From the NCBI RefSeq assembly GCF_037893015.1, contig NC_133658.1, positions 16,856,566-16,920,565 of the forward strand: a stretch of 64,000 bases of DNA, written 5' to 3'. The position numbers and the translations under genes are program-made. This document shows, piece by piece, positions 1 through 9,257 of this stretch. How positions within the stretch are numbered: position 1 is the first letter of the stretch; each line of letters opens with the position of its first letter. Below the pieces are notes generated by a model. It did not search any database. It worked only from the letters and a program-made list of their open reading frames with translations, and had not been told where the DNA came from. Source of the stretch: Macrotis lagotis (Eukaryota; Chordata; Mammalia; Peramelemorphia; Peramelidae).

Positions 1-640
1 GAGAGAAGCCCAGGATGGGTGTGCCCTTTGGGCTAAAGGAGCCCAGACTGGGAAGGCAAGCTAAGGTCCCTGCTGGGAGAAACGCCCAGGGGATCTCCCA
101 CGACAGAGCATCCTTCCGACAGGACCAGTCCAAGGCCTTTCCCTCACCCTCCTACACAGGAACTGGTCCAGGAGGGAAGAAAAACATAGAGTTACATAAC
201 AATGCCTGCCTCTCTCTCCCTCCCTCTCTCTGTCCCTCCCTCCCTCTCCTTTTCCTCCCCCCCCCCCCCCCTCAGGGATGCACACCACAAGAGCTGGCAA
301 GATTTTTCCAGGCGAGGACGATGGGGGCGGGGAGAGGGGCAAAAATTCATCTCTGGGGCTCCCAGCTCTCTCCCTGGATTTGTTTTTGTGATGGTTTGTA
401 AAAGGGGAGGGGGAGGGGAGAAGGGAAGGTGGCAGCAGCAACAGCAGCAGCAGAGGCAGCAGTAGCGGCAGCGGCGGCACCCTCCCACCCTTTCTCATCA
501 TTGTTTTCTTCGGGGCTGGAGGGGCTGCGAGCTCCAGGGCCATCTGTTCTGTAGAGGCTTGGGAGCAGCGCCATTCCCTCCGGACAAATACTTAGGCGCT
601 GTCCCCAGCTTCCAGCCGCTGCCTTACCACCAAAGCCCCT
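1..640. other. CRMP2B intron 1, left-end segment
   Basis: No gene or dispersed repeat is recognised here. It holds a pyrimidine tract with a 15-C run (257-271) and an imperfect GCA/GCG trinucleotide stretch at about 431-478 (CTG/CGC on the transcribed strand). Confidence 0.6.
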
Positions 641-716
641 TTGTATGAGCCAGGGCTGGCGGGCGGGCAAAGGGAGGGCAGCTTCCTTCTCCCCCCACCC
701 CTGGCCGGGGCAAAGC

Positions 717-803
717 GGGGGGAGGGATGGGGAGGGATGGGGAGGGATGCAGAGGGATGGGGGAGGGATGGGGAGGGATGGGGAGGGATGGGTGGGGATG
801 GGG
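717..803. repeat. GGGAGGGATG minisatellite
   Basis: About eight to nine copies of a 9-11-bp GGGGAGGGAT unit in direct tandem. Four or more G-runs in close succession give G-quadruplex potential on the plus (non-coding) strand. Confidence 0.9.
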
Positions 804-879
804 AGCTCGGGAACCCAGGAGCCCCGCCAGATCGCCAGCGCCAGAAGAAAGAGCGCCAAGCCCAGGGAGAAAAGAGAGG

Positions 880-1760
880 GAGACAGGGAGAGGGAGAGGG
901 AAGGGGAGAGGGGATGAAGGAGGAGGACGAGAAATGAGGTGGGGAGAGAATGGCAGAGAGGGGGAAACGGAGGAAAAAAAGAGGAAATGAGGAGAAAAAG
1001 AGGGAATGAAGGAGAGGAAGAAGGAAGGGGAGAGGAGGAGAGGGATTGGGAGGGGGAAGAGAAGGAATGGGAGGAGAGAGGGAATGGAGGAGCAGGAGGA
1101 GAAATGGGGGAGAGAATAACAGAGAAGAGAAACAGAGGAAGAAAGAAGAAAGGAGGAGAAGAAATGAGGGGGAAAGACTGACAGAAGAGATCATGGGGGA
1201 GAGGAGAAATGGAGGAAGAAAGACGAAATGAGGAGAAAAGAGAGGGGATGAAGGAGGAGAGGAAAAATGAGGGAGGGAGGGAATGGCAGGAAAGAGAAGG
1301 AGAGAGAATGAGGGAAAGGAGAAATGGAGGAAGAAAAATGAAATGAAGGGAAAGAGGAAATGAAGGAGGGGAGGAATGGAGGGGCAGAGAGGAGGACAGA
1401 AAGAGAAGAGATCATGGGGGAGAGGGGAAATGGAGGAAGAAAGACGAAATGAGGAGAAAGAGAGGGATGAAGGAGGAGAGGAGAAATGAGGAGGGAGAGA
1501 ATGACAGGAAAGATGATGAGATAGTGAGGGGAGAGGAGAAATGGAGGAAGAGATGAAATAAGGGAATGAGGGAATGAAGGAGGGCAAGAAAGGGGGGAAA
1601 GAGAATGGCAGAAAGGGGGAGAGAAGGAGAGGAGAAAATAAGGGGAGAGGGGAGGGAGACAAATAAGGGAGGGGAAGGGAGGAGAGGGAAGAAGGGAGAT
1701 GAGCAGGGAGAAGAGGGGAGGAAATGCGTAGGGCGAGGAGGGGAGAGAAGACTCAAAGAG
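880..1760. repeat. Purine-rich degenerate tandem repeat, about 221-bp period
   Basis: Nearly all A/G on the plus strand. The block beginning GAGATCATGGGGGAGAGG at 1187 recurs at 1408, giving a 221-bp duplication with mismatches; weaker related copies extend to about 900. Open frames on either strand here (Arg/Glu-rich or Ser/Pro-rich) are low-complexity artefacts. Confidence 0.8.
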
Positions 1761-1904
1761 AAGAGAGCTTGGGGGACCCAGGGGAGGAGGGGAGGAAACC
1801 CCCCCGGGCATGGGGAGGGAGAAGAGAGGCAACAAAAACATGTCGCCGGGGGGCGGGGGCGAGGGAGCCCCAAGGATGGAGCCTCGCAGACCCGGCTCCA
1901 TCCT

Positions 1905-2318
1905 CCTCTCTGCCCCCCCTCCCTCCTGCCCCCCCATCCTTCCTGCGCTCCCCCATCCCTCTTGCGCTCCCCCCTCCTGCCCCCATCCCTCTTGCGCTCC
2001 CCCCCTCCTGCCCCCCCATCCTTCCTGCGCTCCCCCTCCCTCCTGCCCCCCATCCTTCCTGCGCTCCCCATCCCTCCTGCCCCCATCCCTCATGGGCTCC
2101 CCCCTCCCCTCCTGCCCCCCCCTCCCTCCTGCCCCCCCTCCCTCCTGCCCCCATCCTTCCTGCGCTCCCCCCTCCCTCCTGCCCCCCATCCTTCCTGCGC
2201 TCCCCCATCCCTCCTGCGCTCCCCATCCCCTCCTGCCCCCCCCATCCTTCCTGCCCCCCCCTCCCTCCTGCCCCCCATCCCTCCTGCGCTCCCCCTCCCT
2301 CCTGCCCCCCCACCCCCG
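1905..2318. repeat. C-rich minisatellite in CRMP2B intron 1
   Basis: Tandem units of roughly 15-20 bp, such as CATCCTTCCTGCGCTCCCC and CCTCCTGCCCC, repeat more than twenty times. The transcribed strand is G-rich. It lies 230-640 bp downstream of the CRMP2B donor, just outside the CpG island. Confidence 0.9.
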
Positions 2319-2544
2319 CCCCGCACACACCCCTCCTTCCTCTGGGGGGGAGGGGAAGGGGACCCCCCGCTGTCGGGAGGGGCGCGCCTGGCACCCCGTC
2401 CCCCTGCGGCCCCGGGGCAGCCCCTCCGCAGCCCGGCCCCCCCGGGCCCGGCCCCCTGGGCTGGGCCCCCGGGCCGGAGCATCCCCGGCCCCGAGGGGCC
2501 GCGCCTGGCGCCCCCGGCCGCACCAAGGGCGCCGCGCCACTCAC

Positions 2545-2583
2545 CGTGATGCGCGGGATGTTCTTCTTGCCCTGGTACGACAT
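2545..2583 (-). CDS. DPYSL2: DPYSL2 (CRMP2) short isoform B, first coding exon
   Basis: The minus strand reads ATG at 2583-2581 and gives MSYQGKKNIPRIT, which I recognise as the N-terminus of dihydropyrimidinase-like 2 / collapsin response mediator protein 2, short isoform. After codon 13 (ACG) a donor GTGAGT follows at once, so the exon ends in phase 0 at 2545. The context GCGCCATGT has G at -3, a good initiation context. CRMP2 is a cytosolic, non-enzymatic dihydropyrimidinase homologue that binds tubulin dimers, promotes microtubule assembly and axon specification, and acts downstream of semaphorin 3A. The dihydropyrimidinase-like core and the regulatory C-terminus are in later exons beyond the left end. 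The exon lies in a CpG island. The reading frame stays open upstream to an ATG at 2772, but that ATG sits in promoter-like sequence, so I keep the conserved start. Confidence 0.95.
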
Positions 2584-3180
2584 GGCGCCCTCGCGGGGGG
2601 CCGGCTGTGCCCGCTGGGAGGCCGCTAGCCGGGCACACTGCAGCTCCGCCGCCCGCGCCGCCGCCGCCGCTCTTTCTTCCTCTGCTCCAGCCCAGCCCGG
2701 CTCCAGCACAAGGGGGGGCGGGGCGGGGCGAGCGGCCGCGCCGAGAGCCGGGCGCCGGGCGGCCGCGCGCATGCGCCAGCCGCCACGCCCTGCCCCCCCG
2801 GCCCGAGCCGGCCGCCTCGGCGGGGGCGGCCGCTGATTGGCGGAAGCCGAGGGCTATGCAAATGAGCGGGCCAGTGCGGCAACGGGGGGCTGGGGTCCGC
2901 CGAGGGGCGGGGCCCGGGGGAGGGGAGGGGCGAGGCCCCCGCGCCGCTGCGGCCGCGGCCCCGGCGCGGGGGGAGGGGCGGACCGGGGCGGCGGCGGCCC
3001 GGCTGGGGTGACCGTGGCCGAGCCAATGGCCGGGGCCGCGCTGCCGAGGCCGCGCTGCGGAGGCCGGCCACGCCCTGCGGAGCCCCGACCCTCCGACTGC
3101 GCGGGGAGGCTGCGGCCGCCACGCCCCGCGCCCGGGGGCCCAGGGAGCCGCCCCCCAGGATCGGAAGACTGCAGGTGGCC
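2584..3180 (-). promoter_or_regulatory. DPYSL2: CRMP2B promoter and 5' UTR in CpG island
   Basis: This is very GC- and CpG-rich DNA directly upstream of the B exon. Seen on the sequence: tandem GC boxes at 2714-2729, a self-complementary NRF1-like GCGCATGCGC at 2767-2776, ATTGG at 2836-2840 (CCAAT on the coding strand), the octamer ATGCAAAT at 2856-2863, and a second CCAAT on the plus strand at 3023-3027. No TATA box is evident. The arrangement suggests a broad TATA-less promoter with initiation somewhere between about 2640 and 2800. The start site itself is not visible. Confidence 0.75.
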
Positions 3181-4130
3181 CAGCAAGGGCCGGTGGCATC
3201 CCTGAGGTGCCACAGCCAGCTGCGCCGGCTACCCGGGGCCCTCGTGGCACCATGAAAGGGAAGGGCCCTCGAGATGCCAACCTACCTTTACAGAAGAGAA
3301 AACTGGTCCAACAAGGACCGGTGGCATCCCTGAGGTCCCACAGCCAGCTGCACTGGCTACCCGGGGCCCTCGTGGCACCATGAAAGGGAAGGGCCCTCGA
3401 GATGCCAACCTACCTTTACAGAAGAGAAAACTGGTCCAACAAGGGACCGGTGGCATCCCTGAGGTCCCACAGCCAGCTGCACTGGCTACCCAGGGCCCTT
3501 GTGGCACCATGAAAGGAAGGACCAGGGGGGGTCTAAACCTCACCTCAGGTGTCACTTATTGGAAGGACCTTCAGATTCACAGAATCTAACCTTCGTTTTA
3601 TAGAAGAAAAAAATGTGACCCAGCAAAGGACAGCGACTTCCCTAAGGTCCCACAGCTAGCTGCGCCGGCTACCCAGGGCCCTGTGTGGCACCATGAAAGG
3701 GAAGGGCCCTCGAGATGCCAAACTGCCTTTACAGAAGAGAAAACTGGTCCAACAAGGGCCGGTGGCATCCCTGAGGTCCCACAGCCAGCTGCGCCGGCTA
3801 CCCAGGGCCCTTGTGGCACCATGAAAGGGAAGGGCCCTCGAGATGCCAACCTGCCTTTTACAGAAGAGAAAACTGGTCCAACAAGGGCCGGTGACTTCCC
3901 TGAGGCCGGCTACCCAGGGCCCTTGTGGCACCATGAAAGGGAAGGACCAGGGGGGGGGTCTAAACCTCACCTCAGGTGTCACTTATTGGAAGGACCTTCA
4001 GATTCACAGAATCTAACCTTCGTTTTATAGAAGAAAAAATGTGACCCAGCAAAGGACAGCGACTTCCCTAAGGTCCCACAGCTAGCTGCGCCGGCTACCC
4101 AGGGCCTGTGTGGCACTGTGAAAGACAAAG
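3180..4130 (+). repeat. Higher-order tandem array derived from a MIR/THER-like SINE
   Basis: Short modules of about 128 bp (CCGGTGGCATCCCTGAGG ... GGGCCCTCGAGATGCC ... ACAGAAGAGAAAACTGGTCC) alternate with a longer module containing CTCACCTCAGGTGTCACTTA and GACTTCCCTAAGGTCCCAC. The short unit recurs at 3311 and 3439. The long module recurs with a period of about 424-426 bp (3521 and 3945; 3641 and 4067). Order is short-short-long, twice. The motif 'ACAGAAGAGAAAACTG ... AAGGTCCCACAGCTAG' resembles the conserved 3' part of MIR/THER SINEs, the inferred source. Copies are very similar, so amplification looks fairly recent. Open frames on both strands are by-products of the periodicity. Confidence 0.9.
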
Positions 4131-4829
4131 GCCAGTGGCCTGAATCCTGCCTCAGCTGTTTATTCTTACCTGGGTGTCCCTGGTAAGTCCTCCCTGAAAC
4201 TTCAGTTTCTCACCTGTAGAAGCAGGGAATGCTTCTAGATCACATCAGATTTGCCTCCAAATCTAGTATTCTTGCAACTCAAACTGGGTGACTTCTCTGT
4301 TGACCTTCTGAGCTCCCCATCTTTTCACCCTTCCTGTAGTCAGACCACAGACACTAATAGACCCAAAGAGGGAAACCTAGCTGGACTCTCCTTTGCAGTC
4401 CCCCTCAAATCCCCCAAAGTCCCCAAAAGCTCCCTGAGGAGCCCTCTCCCCCAAATGAAAACCATTAAATAAGAAGCAGATTGGACGAGAAAGTGGCCAC
4501 CACACCTTTCAAGGAACTCCAAGCAGGTTTAAGCTAAGGATAAGGGAGACATCCTCCCACCAGTCATCCCAAAAGATAGAAGCTGGACCCAGGCAGGCAG
4601 AGGAAGAAGGGAGGGAAGTAAATATTCTCCCCACTTTTCACACTAGGTAAACAAAGGAAGCCCACCCAAGTCAAGGTCAGAAGAACCAAAGTTTGACCCC
4701 CATATTCCAAGATTTTTACAGGGAAGCCAATGACTGCCTCTACCTTAGGTACCATTCCAACTGTCATTTGCTATTCCTGGGAAGAGACTGGAGAAGCCCA
4801 AACACAACCATCCTCCCTGCCAGGGGATG
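4131..4829. other. Intronic DNA, no feature recognised
   Basis: The tail of the SINE-like source continues to about 4220 (CAGTTTCTCACCTGTAGAA). The rest is unassigned, with no credible coding potential. Confidence 0.4.
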
Positions 4830-4831
4830 GT

Positions 4832-5010
4832 GAGGTAACCTGGTAGAGGCCTGACTTTGGAGCCAGAGGACCTGAGTTCAAATCCAGACCCTGCCTGTGA
4901 GACCTTGGACAAATGATGTAACAACTCTGAGCATCAGTTTCCCCATCTGTAAAATGAGGACTTTGGATCAGATGACTCTAGGGTCCCTTCCAATTCTAAA
5001 TCTGATTCCA
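4832..5010 (+). mobile_element. MIR/THER-family SINE
   Basis: GACCTGAGTTCAAATCCAGA, then GTGAGACCTTGGACAAATGA and GTTTCCCCATCTGTAAAATG in MIR order, ending with the 'ggatcagatgactctagggtccc' type tail. Confidence 0.8.
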
Positions 5011-5250
5011 CCATTTAATTCAACCATTTAGGGGGCAAGTGAAAGGGAGTTGGTTCCATTGTCCTACAGGCACACATTTACATGATCAGTGCTACAAATA
5101 GGAAATCTGCCCATAAACTCAACTTGGAAAGAGAGTCAGGGTGGAGAACAGGAATAGAAAATGTACACAAGATCCATAAGAATAGGCTCCCCCAGAGGCT
5201 GACCAGTGGGAGAAGGGGACAGCAGATAAAGGCCACAAGATGACCAACAT

Positions 5251-5265
5251 GGGGGGGGGGGGGGG
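5251..5265 (+). repeat. Poly-G run
   Basis: Fifteen consecutive G. Confidence 0.95.
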
Positions 5266-5439
5266 TCAGGGCTGGACTGGACTAGGAAAAACTCACCTAA
5301 CATTTCCGGATCGGTAGCTGCAATACTGATACTGATCCTAAGGGAATGGGATCCTCACTAGAGTCAAATCTATCACTCCCTTGCATGTCAGACCCTGGAA
5401 AAAGTCCTGCTCATTTGCCCTAGTTACAGCTCAGTACAG

Positions 5440-5905
5440 AGATTAGTAGAAAAGCATATCTACATATGAGTTATGATAATATTAGCTATATAAAAACATA
5501 TGATGTAATAATAATTTATAATATTCAGTGATATCAGCCATATAATGATATCTAATATAGTGATTTATAATGTGGGTATGATAATTTTATATTAGCCATA
5601 ATAATTTATAACATGAATATAATAATTTCATATTAGCCATATAAAATATATGATGTAATCATAATTGATAATATGATATAATAAATTGGTGATAATATTA
5701 TCCATATAATTATATCTAATGTAATAATGTAGATATGATAATTTTATAATATTAGCCATAATAATTTATAACATAGATATAATAATTTTATAATATTAGC
5801 CATAAAATATATAATATAAAATTGTATTATATGGATATGATAATTTTATGATAACATTTGCTGTGTAATAATAATTTATAATATAGCTATAATAATTTTC
5901 CTTGA
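5440..5905. repeat. AT-rich degenerate tandem repeat
   Basis: Phrases such as GATATAATAATTTTATAATA, TTAGCCATAATAATTTATAA and ATATGATGTAATAATAATTT recur every 60-130 bp with substitutions and indels. More than 80% A/T by eye. Confidence 0.75.
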
Positions 5906-6217
5906 CTTGTCTAGAATATCTGCCCTGATCTGGTCTGTTGAATAACCCTCCCTCACTGAAATCTTGAATTTGCTTTTTTATTCACCCACTTGATTCAATC
6001 TTCCCTATACGAAAAAAGAATCAGCCCTCTAATTAGTTGATACACAATTAGCAGAGCCCCTTAACTCCTACCTTTGCAGACAGGCCTTAAATAAGATATG
6101 AGCTCAGAAAGCATCTTTCCCAGTGACATTCTTTCATTCTTTTCCTGATAATTTTACTGACTACTACTCCTCTCTATAATCTTACAAAGATACCTAGAAA
6201 GCTCAATTCAGACTCAG

Positions 6218-6362
6218 AGAATCTGATTGAAATCCTGACTCAGCTACCTGTGACCTTGAGCAAATCCCTTCCTTCTGCCAGCCTCCGTTTCCTCCTCTGT
6301 AAAATGAGGGATTTGGACTAGATGAGCTCTAAGGTACTTTCCAGCTCTAAATTTATGATCTT
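6218..6362 (+). mobile_element. MIR/THER-family SINE
   Basis: TGTGACCTTGAGCAAATCCC followed by GTTTCCTCCTCTGTAAAATG and AGCTCTAAATTTATGATC. Confidence 0.75.
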
Positions 6363-6949
6363 GGTGGGATTCTCAGAAAGGGAAAGGAAATCTAAGGGAA
6401 GGTCAGGGTCCAGATTCAATAGGAGGAATTGAAGAACAGCCCCCCCAGATCTGCTGCCTTCTGGTACTTTGGGGGACCTGGGTATGAGGACACATGCTTA
6501 TACATTGCTGCAGGTTCGATTAAACTGTGAATTTGGTGGATAACATGGGAGTCTCCTCCCCCCACCCCACCAACTGTCTAACATCTGGATTTCTCCACAG
6601 ATTTTACTAAAGAGCTAAAAGTAAAGTGAGTTGATGTCAGCAAATATTGTTGTCAGCAAGCAAGAATCAAAGTCCTGGGGCTGAGGAAGCATAAAGCCCC
6701 ATCCTCACCACCTGGGGAGTATTTCTCAGCCTGCACTACTTTCTCTTTGTCCTTTTAAAAGCATGGGGGTAGGGAACAATGTCATCAACCAAGTCAACTG
6801 TCACATGCAAATTGTTCATAATGGAAAGTTTCCATCCATCCTGATAATATCTTATGCATTTTCAAAGCCTATATGGTTTCTATTTACAGATTCTAATAAG
6901 GATGTTCTGTACTGAGTTTTTCCATATTATTTCTTCAAACTGGCCCACT

Positions 6950-7230
6950 AGCTATTCCCCCGTCCTTAAAATCCCATTTCCTATCTCCACTCCTTTTCAA
7001 ATACTGCTCTGTCTGTCTGCCATTGTGCTGACACATGACCTCAGTTGCTTCAGACTTCTCTTATCAATTTAGATGGCATCTTCTACTTGAAGCCTTCCCT
7101 GCTTTCCAAATCCAAATCTTCTTCCTGTCTTCAGTTTACTTTATATTTCCTGATCTGGGAACATATTTTCCTTTGATACCAAACTCCTTAGGGTCCAGAA
7201 CAGTTTAATATTTGTCTTACACACAGTAGG
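6950..7230 (+). mobile_element. L2 LINE 3' fragment (degraded)
   Basis: Pyrimidine-rich L2-like 3' sequence (GAAGCCTTCCCTGCTTTCC ... CACACAGTAGGG). The order is right but divergence is high. Confidence 0.5.
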
Positions 7231-7339
7231 GTTGTTCTTTTTTTTAAATTGAGGAGAGGATAATTTTAGCACTGTTTTTATCAGTACAAAGACTAGTATA
7301 TAAGAATTCCTTTACATAGTTTTAATAATATTAGCCCTA

Positions 7340-7535
7340 TAATCCCTCAAGCAAAGTAGGTAGCCTGTAACCCAGAGATCTGACTTGGCCAGGATCACAC
7401 CACTAGTCTGTGCCAGAGGGATGCCTGGATTCCTAGGCTTTTGGACTCTGTTGGACCTCTCTAACCACTCTATCACACTACTTCTCAATGGGTGGTTGAT
7501 AAGTGGCTTTTGAATTAATCCTTCCACTCTGACAC
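7340..7535 (+). mobile_element. MIR 3' fragment
   Basis: TTGGCCAGGATCACACCACT and GGATTCCTAGGCTTTTGGAC, then a 'ctaaccactctatcacactac' end. Confidence 0.55.
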
Positions 7536-7697
7536 TTCTGTTACATCACTGTGTGATGTCGATGAACCCAAGTTCTAGATATGCCAATGGAGCCCATGCT
7601 TGGGAAAATCTTAATAATCTGGAAAGGTTTCAGCTATAAGACCAGGTCATCTATGATCTAATCCAATCCAACAAGTATTTATTAAGAACCTACTGTG

Positions 7698-8056
7698 GGG
7701 GCAGCTAGGTGGTCCAGTGGATGGAGCACTGACCTTGGATTCAGGAGGACAGGAGTTTGAATCCATCCTCAGACATTTGCCACTTACTAACTGTGTGATC
7801 TTGGGCAAGTTACTTAACCCTGATTGCCCTGCAACCAGGGCCATCTCCACTCATCCTGATTCATATCTGACCACTGGACCCAGATAGAGAAAGTGAGGCT
7901 GGTGACTTAGCACAGCATCCCCCTCACTCAAATCCAATTCAAGTGCTTGTCATGGCATCATCTCCCTGAACAAAAACAACATTACAATTACCTAGTTGTG
8001 TGACCCTGGGCAAGTCACTTAACCCCTTCACCTTGCAAAAAAACAAACAAACAAAA
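7698..8056 (+). mobile_element. tRNA-derived SINE, long form, composite tail
   Basis: Head GGCAGCTAGGTGGTCCAGTG, then the long-form body (GGGCCATCTCCACTCATCC, GGACCCAGATAGAG, CTTGTCATGGCATCATC). A second short-form 3' piece (CTAGTTGTGTGACCCTGGGC ... CCTTGCAAAA) is appended. A perfect 14-bp target-site duplication AAGAACCTACTGTG flanks it (7684-7697 and 8057-8070), so head, body and extra tail were one insertion. Confidence 0.9.
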
Positions 8057-8070
8057 AAGAACCTACTGTG

Positions 8071-8900
8071 TGACTAAAATCTGTCTTGGCTTGGAGTCTA
8101 AAGGAACCTTTGCAGTTTCCACTCCTTATTTGACCCTGGTGGACAATAATAGGCAAAAACAGTGGAAGCCCGCCTTCTTCCATGCCCACAGAGGCAGGAC
8201 GGTCATAAATTGAACAAGGCAGGCCAAGGCCATCTTAGACAATGTTAACAGGACCATTAGTTCTATAAGATTGTTATAAATGCTGTGATAAAACACAATG
8301 TAACAGCTAAGAGCGTTGGACTTGGTTACAATGGATCAGCAATGTTACTGGTTACCGCCTCCCTCAGTGTTACACTGGGTGGCACATTGCCCTCTACTGC
8401 CTTGGCCCCTGACCATATGTTCCCTTGCTGGCACGGATAGTAATGGCTTGGTTCAGTCTCTTGTTTTCGGTAAGTCACGCCCTCACTCCCTCTAGTTTCC
8501 CCCTTTTGTAAAACAAGGGAAATCATTCCTACCTCTCTAGCTCACAAGGATTCTCCAAAGGACCATGGGCAAGATTTTTATGTTGTCAGTCCTAATGGAC
8601 AGTCTATCAAATTCTAGAGACTGGAGCAGGAAATGCAGACAGGAAGATTTGGTTTTCTTCTGAAAAAGAGCTAAAAATAATAATAATAATTTTTCAAAGC
8701 CCACGTATGCTGCAATTTAAGACTTCAGGTGTGGTTTTGGATGTTGCCAAAAGAGCTTAAAATGAATGCAATAGTGAAAAAATATATCTGCTTTGTCAAA
8801 AGCCAAGGGCATAGTTAGGACATTGGAGCCTCTGTTCTTTCTGTACATGAGGAGAGAAAAAAGGTCACCTATTCTTGAAACCTAAATTTCTGGAAAATAC
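8071..8900. other. Intronic DNA, nothing recognised
   Basis: No repeat family or coding exon is recognised. A short TAA trinucleotide run lies near 8675-8690. Confidence 0.4.
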
Positions 8901-8929
8901 CCAAAGAGTAGCAACCAATATAATTGAAC

Positions 8930-9170
8930 CTGGGTTCAAAATCTTGGGTCTGTTAGTTATTATCTGAGTCACATCCCATTCTGGGTCTTCAATTTCTTAT
9001 CTTCAGAATGAAGAGGCTGGCAGACATTGGTATTTTGGAGTCAGGAAGACCTGGGACCTGGGATCAAATACCACATGAGGAATTTACTGAGTGAGTCACT
9101 TCCCTTCTCTGTGCCTCATTTTCCTCAATTGTAAAACGAGGGGGTGGGTGTTGGACTTCATGATCTCTTC
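8930..9170 (+). mobile_element. Two MIR-type fragments
   Basis: First: CCTGGGTTCAAAATCTTGGG to about 9025. Second: GGAGTCAGGAAGACCTGGG through CTCATTTTCCTCAATTGTAA to about 9170. Confidence 0.6.
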
Positions 9171-9257
9171 TTCATGATTTCTTCTTCAGGGTCTCTTCTA
9201 GCACAAAAGTTCTCAGTATCTTGCTTATCGAGACCTACCTCTCCTACCCACACTGGG

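Larger units (their letters stand above)
2330..3180. other. CpG island over CRMP2B exon
   Basis: CpG-dense, unique-looking DNA contrasts with the CpG-poor surroundings. It begins just after the C-rich minisatellite and stops where the SINE-derived tandem array starts. The exon sits in its left third. Confidence 0.85.

Noticed and set aside
257-276. Plus-strand polypyrimidine tract followed by CAG, like a splice acceptor
   Set aside because: The only gene here runs on the minus strand and no plausible coding exon follows; it is a low-complexity coincidence.
592-2540. Very long open frames (300-450 codons) rich in Ser/Pro/Leu or Gly/Arg
   Set aside because: They lie on purine-only or C-rich tandem DNA, where stops cannot easily occur. 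They have no domain, no splice context and no family resemblance.
3229-4030. Frames with repeated MASRGPFPFMVP or GGIPEVPQPAA peptides
   Set aside because: They are translations of the 128-bp tandem unit. Both strands are open in places and the periodicity explains the repeats.
7698-7760. tRNA gene candidates from A/B-box matches
   Set aside because: Every match lies in a SINE copy with SINE body, A-tail and target-site duplications; none folds as a complete tRNA by inspection.
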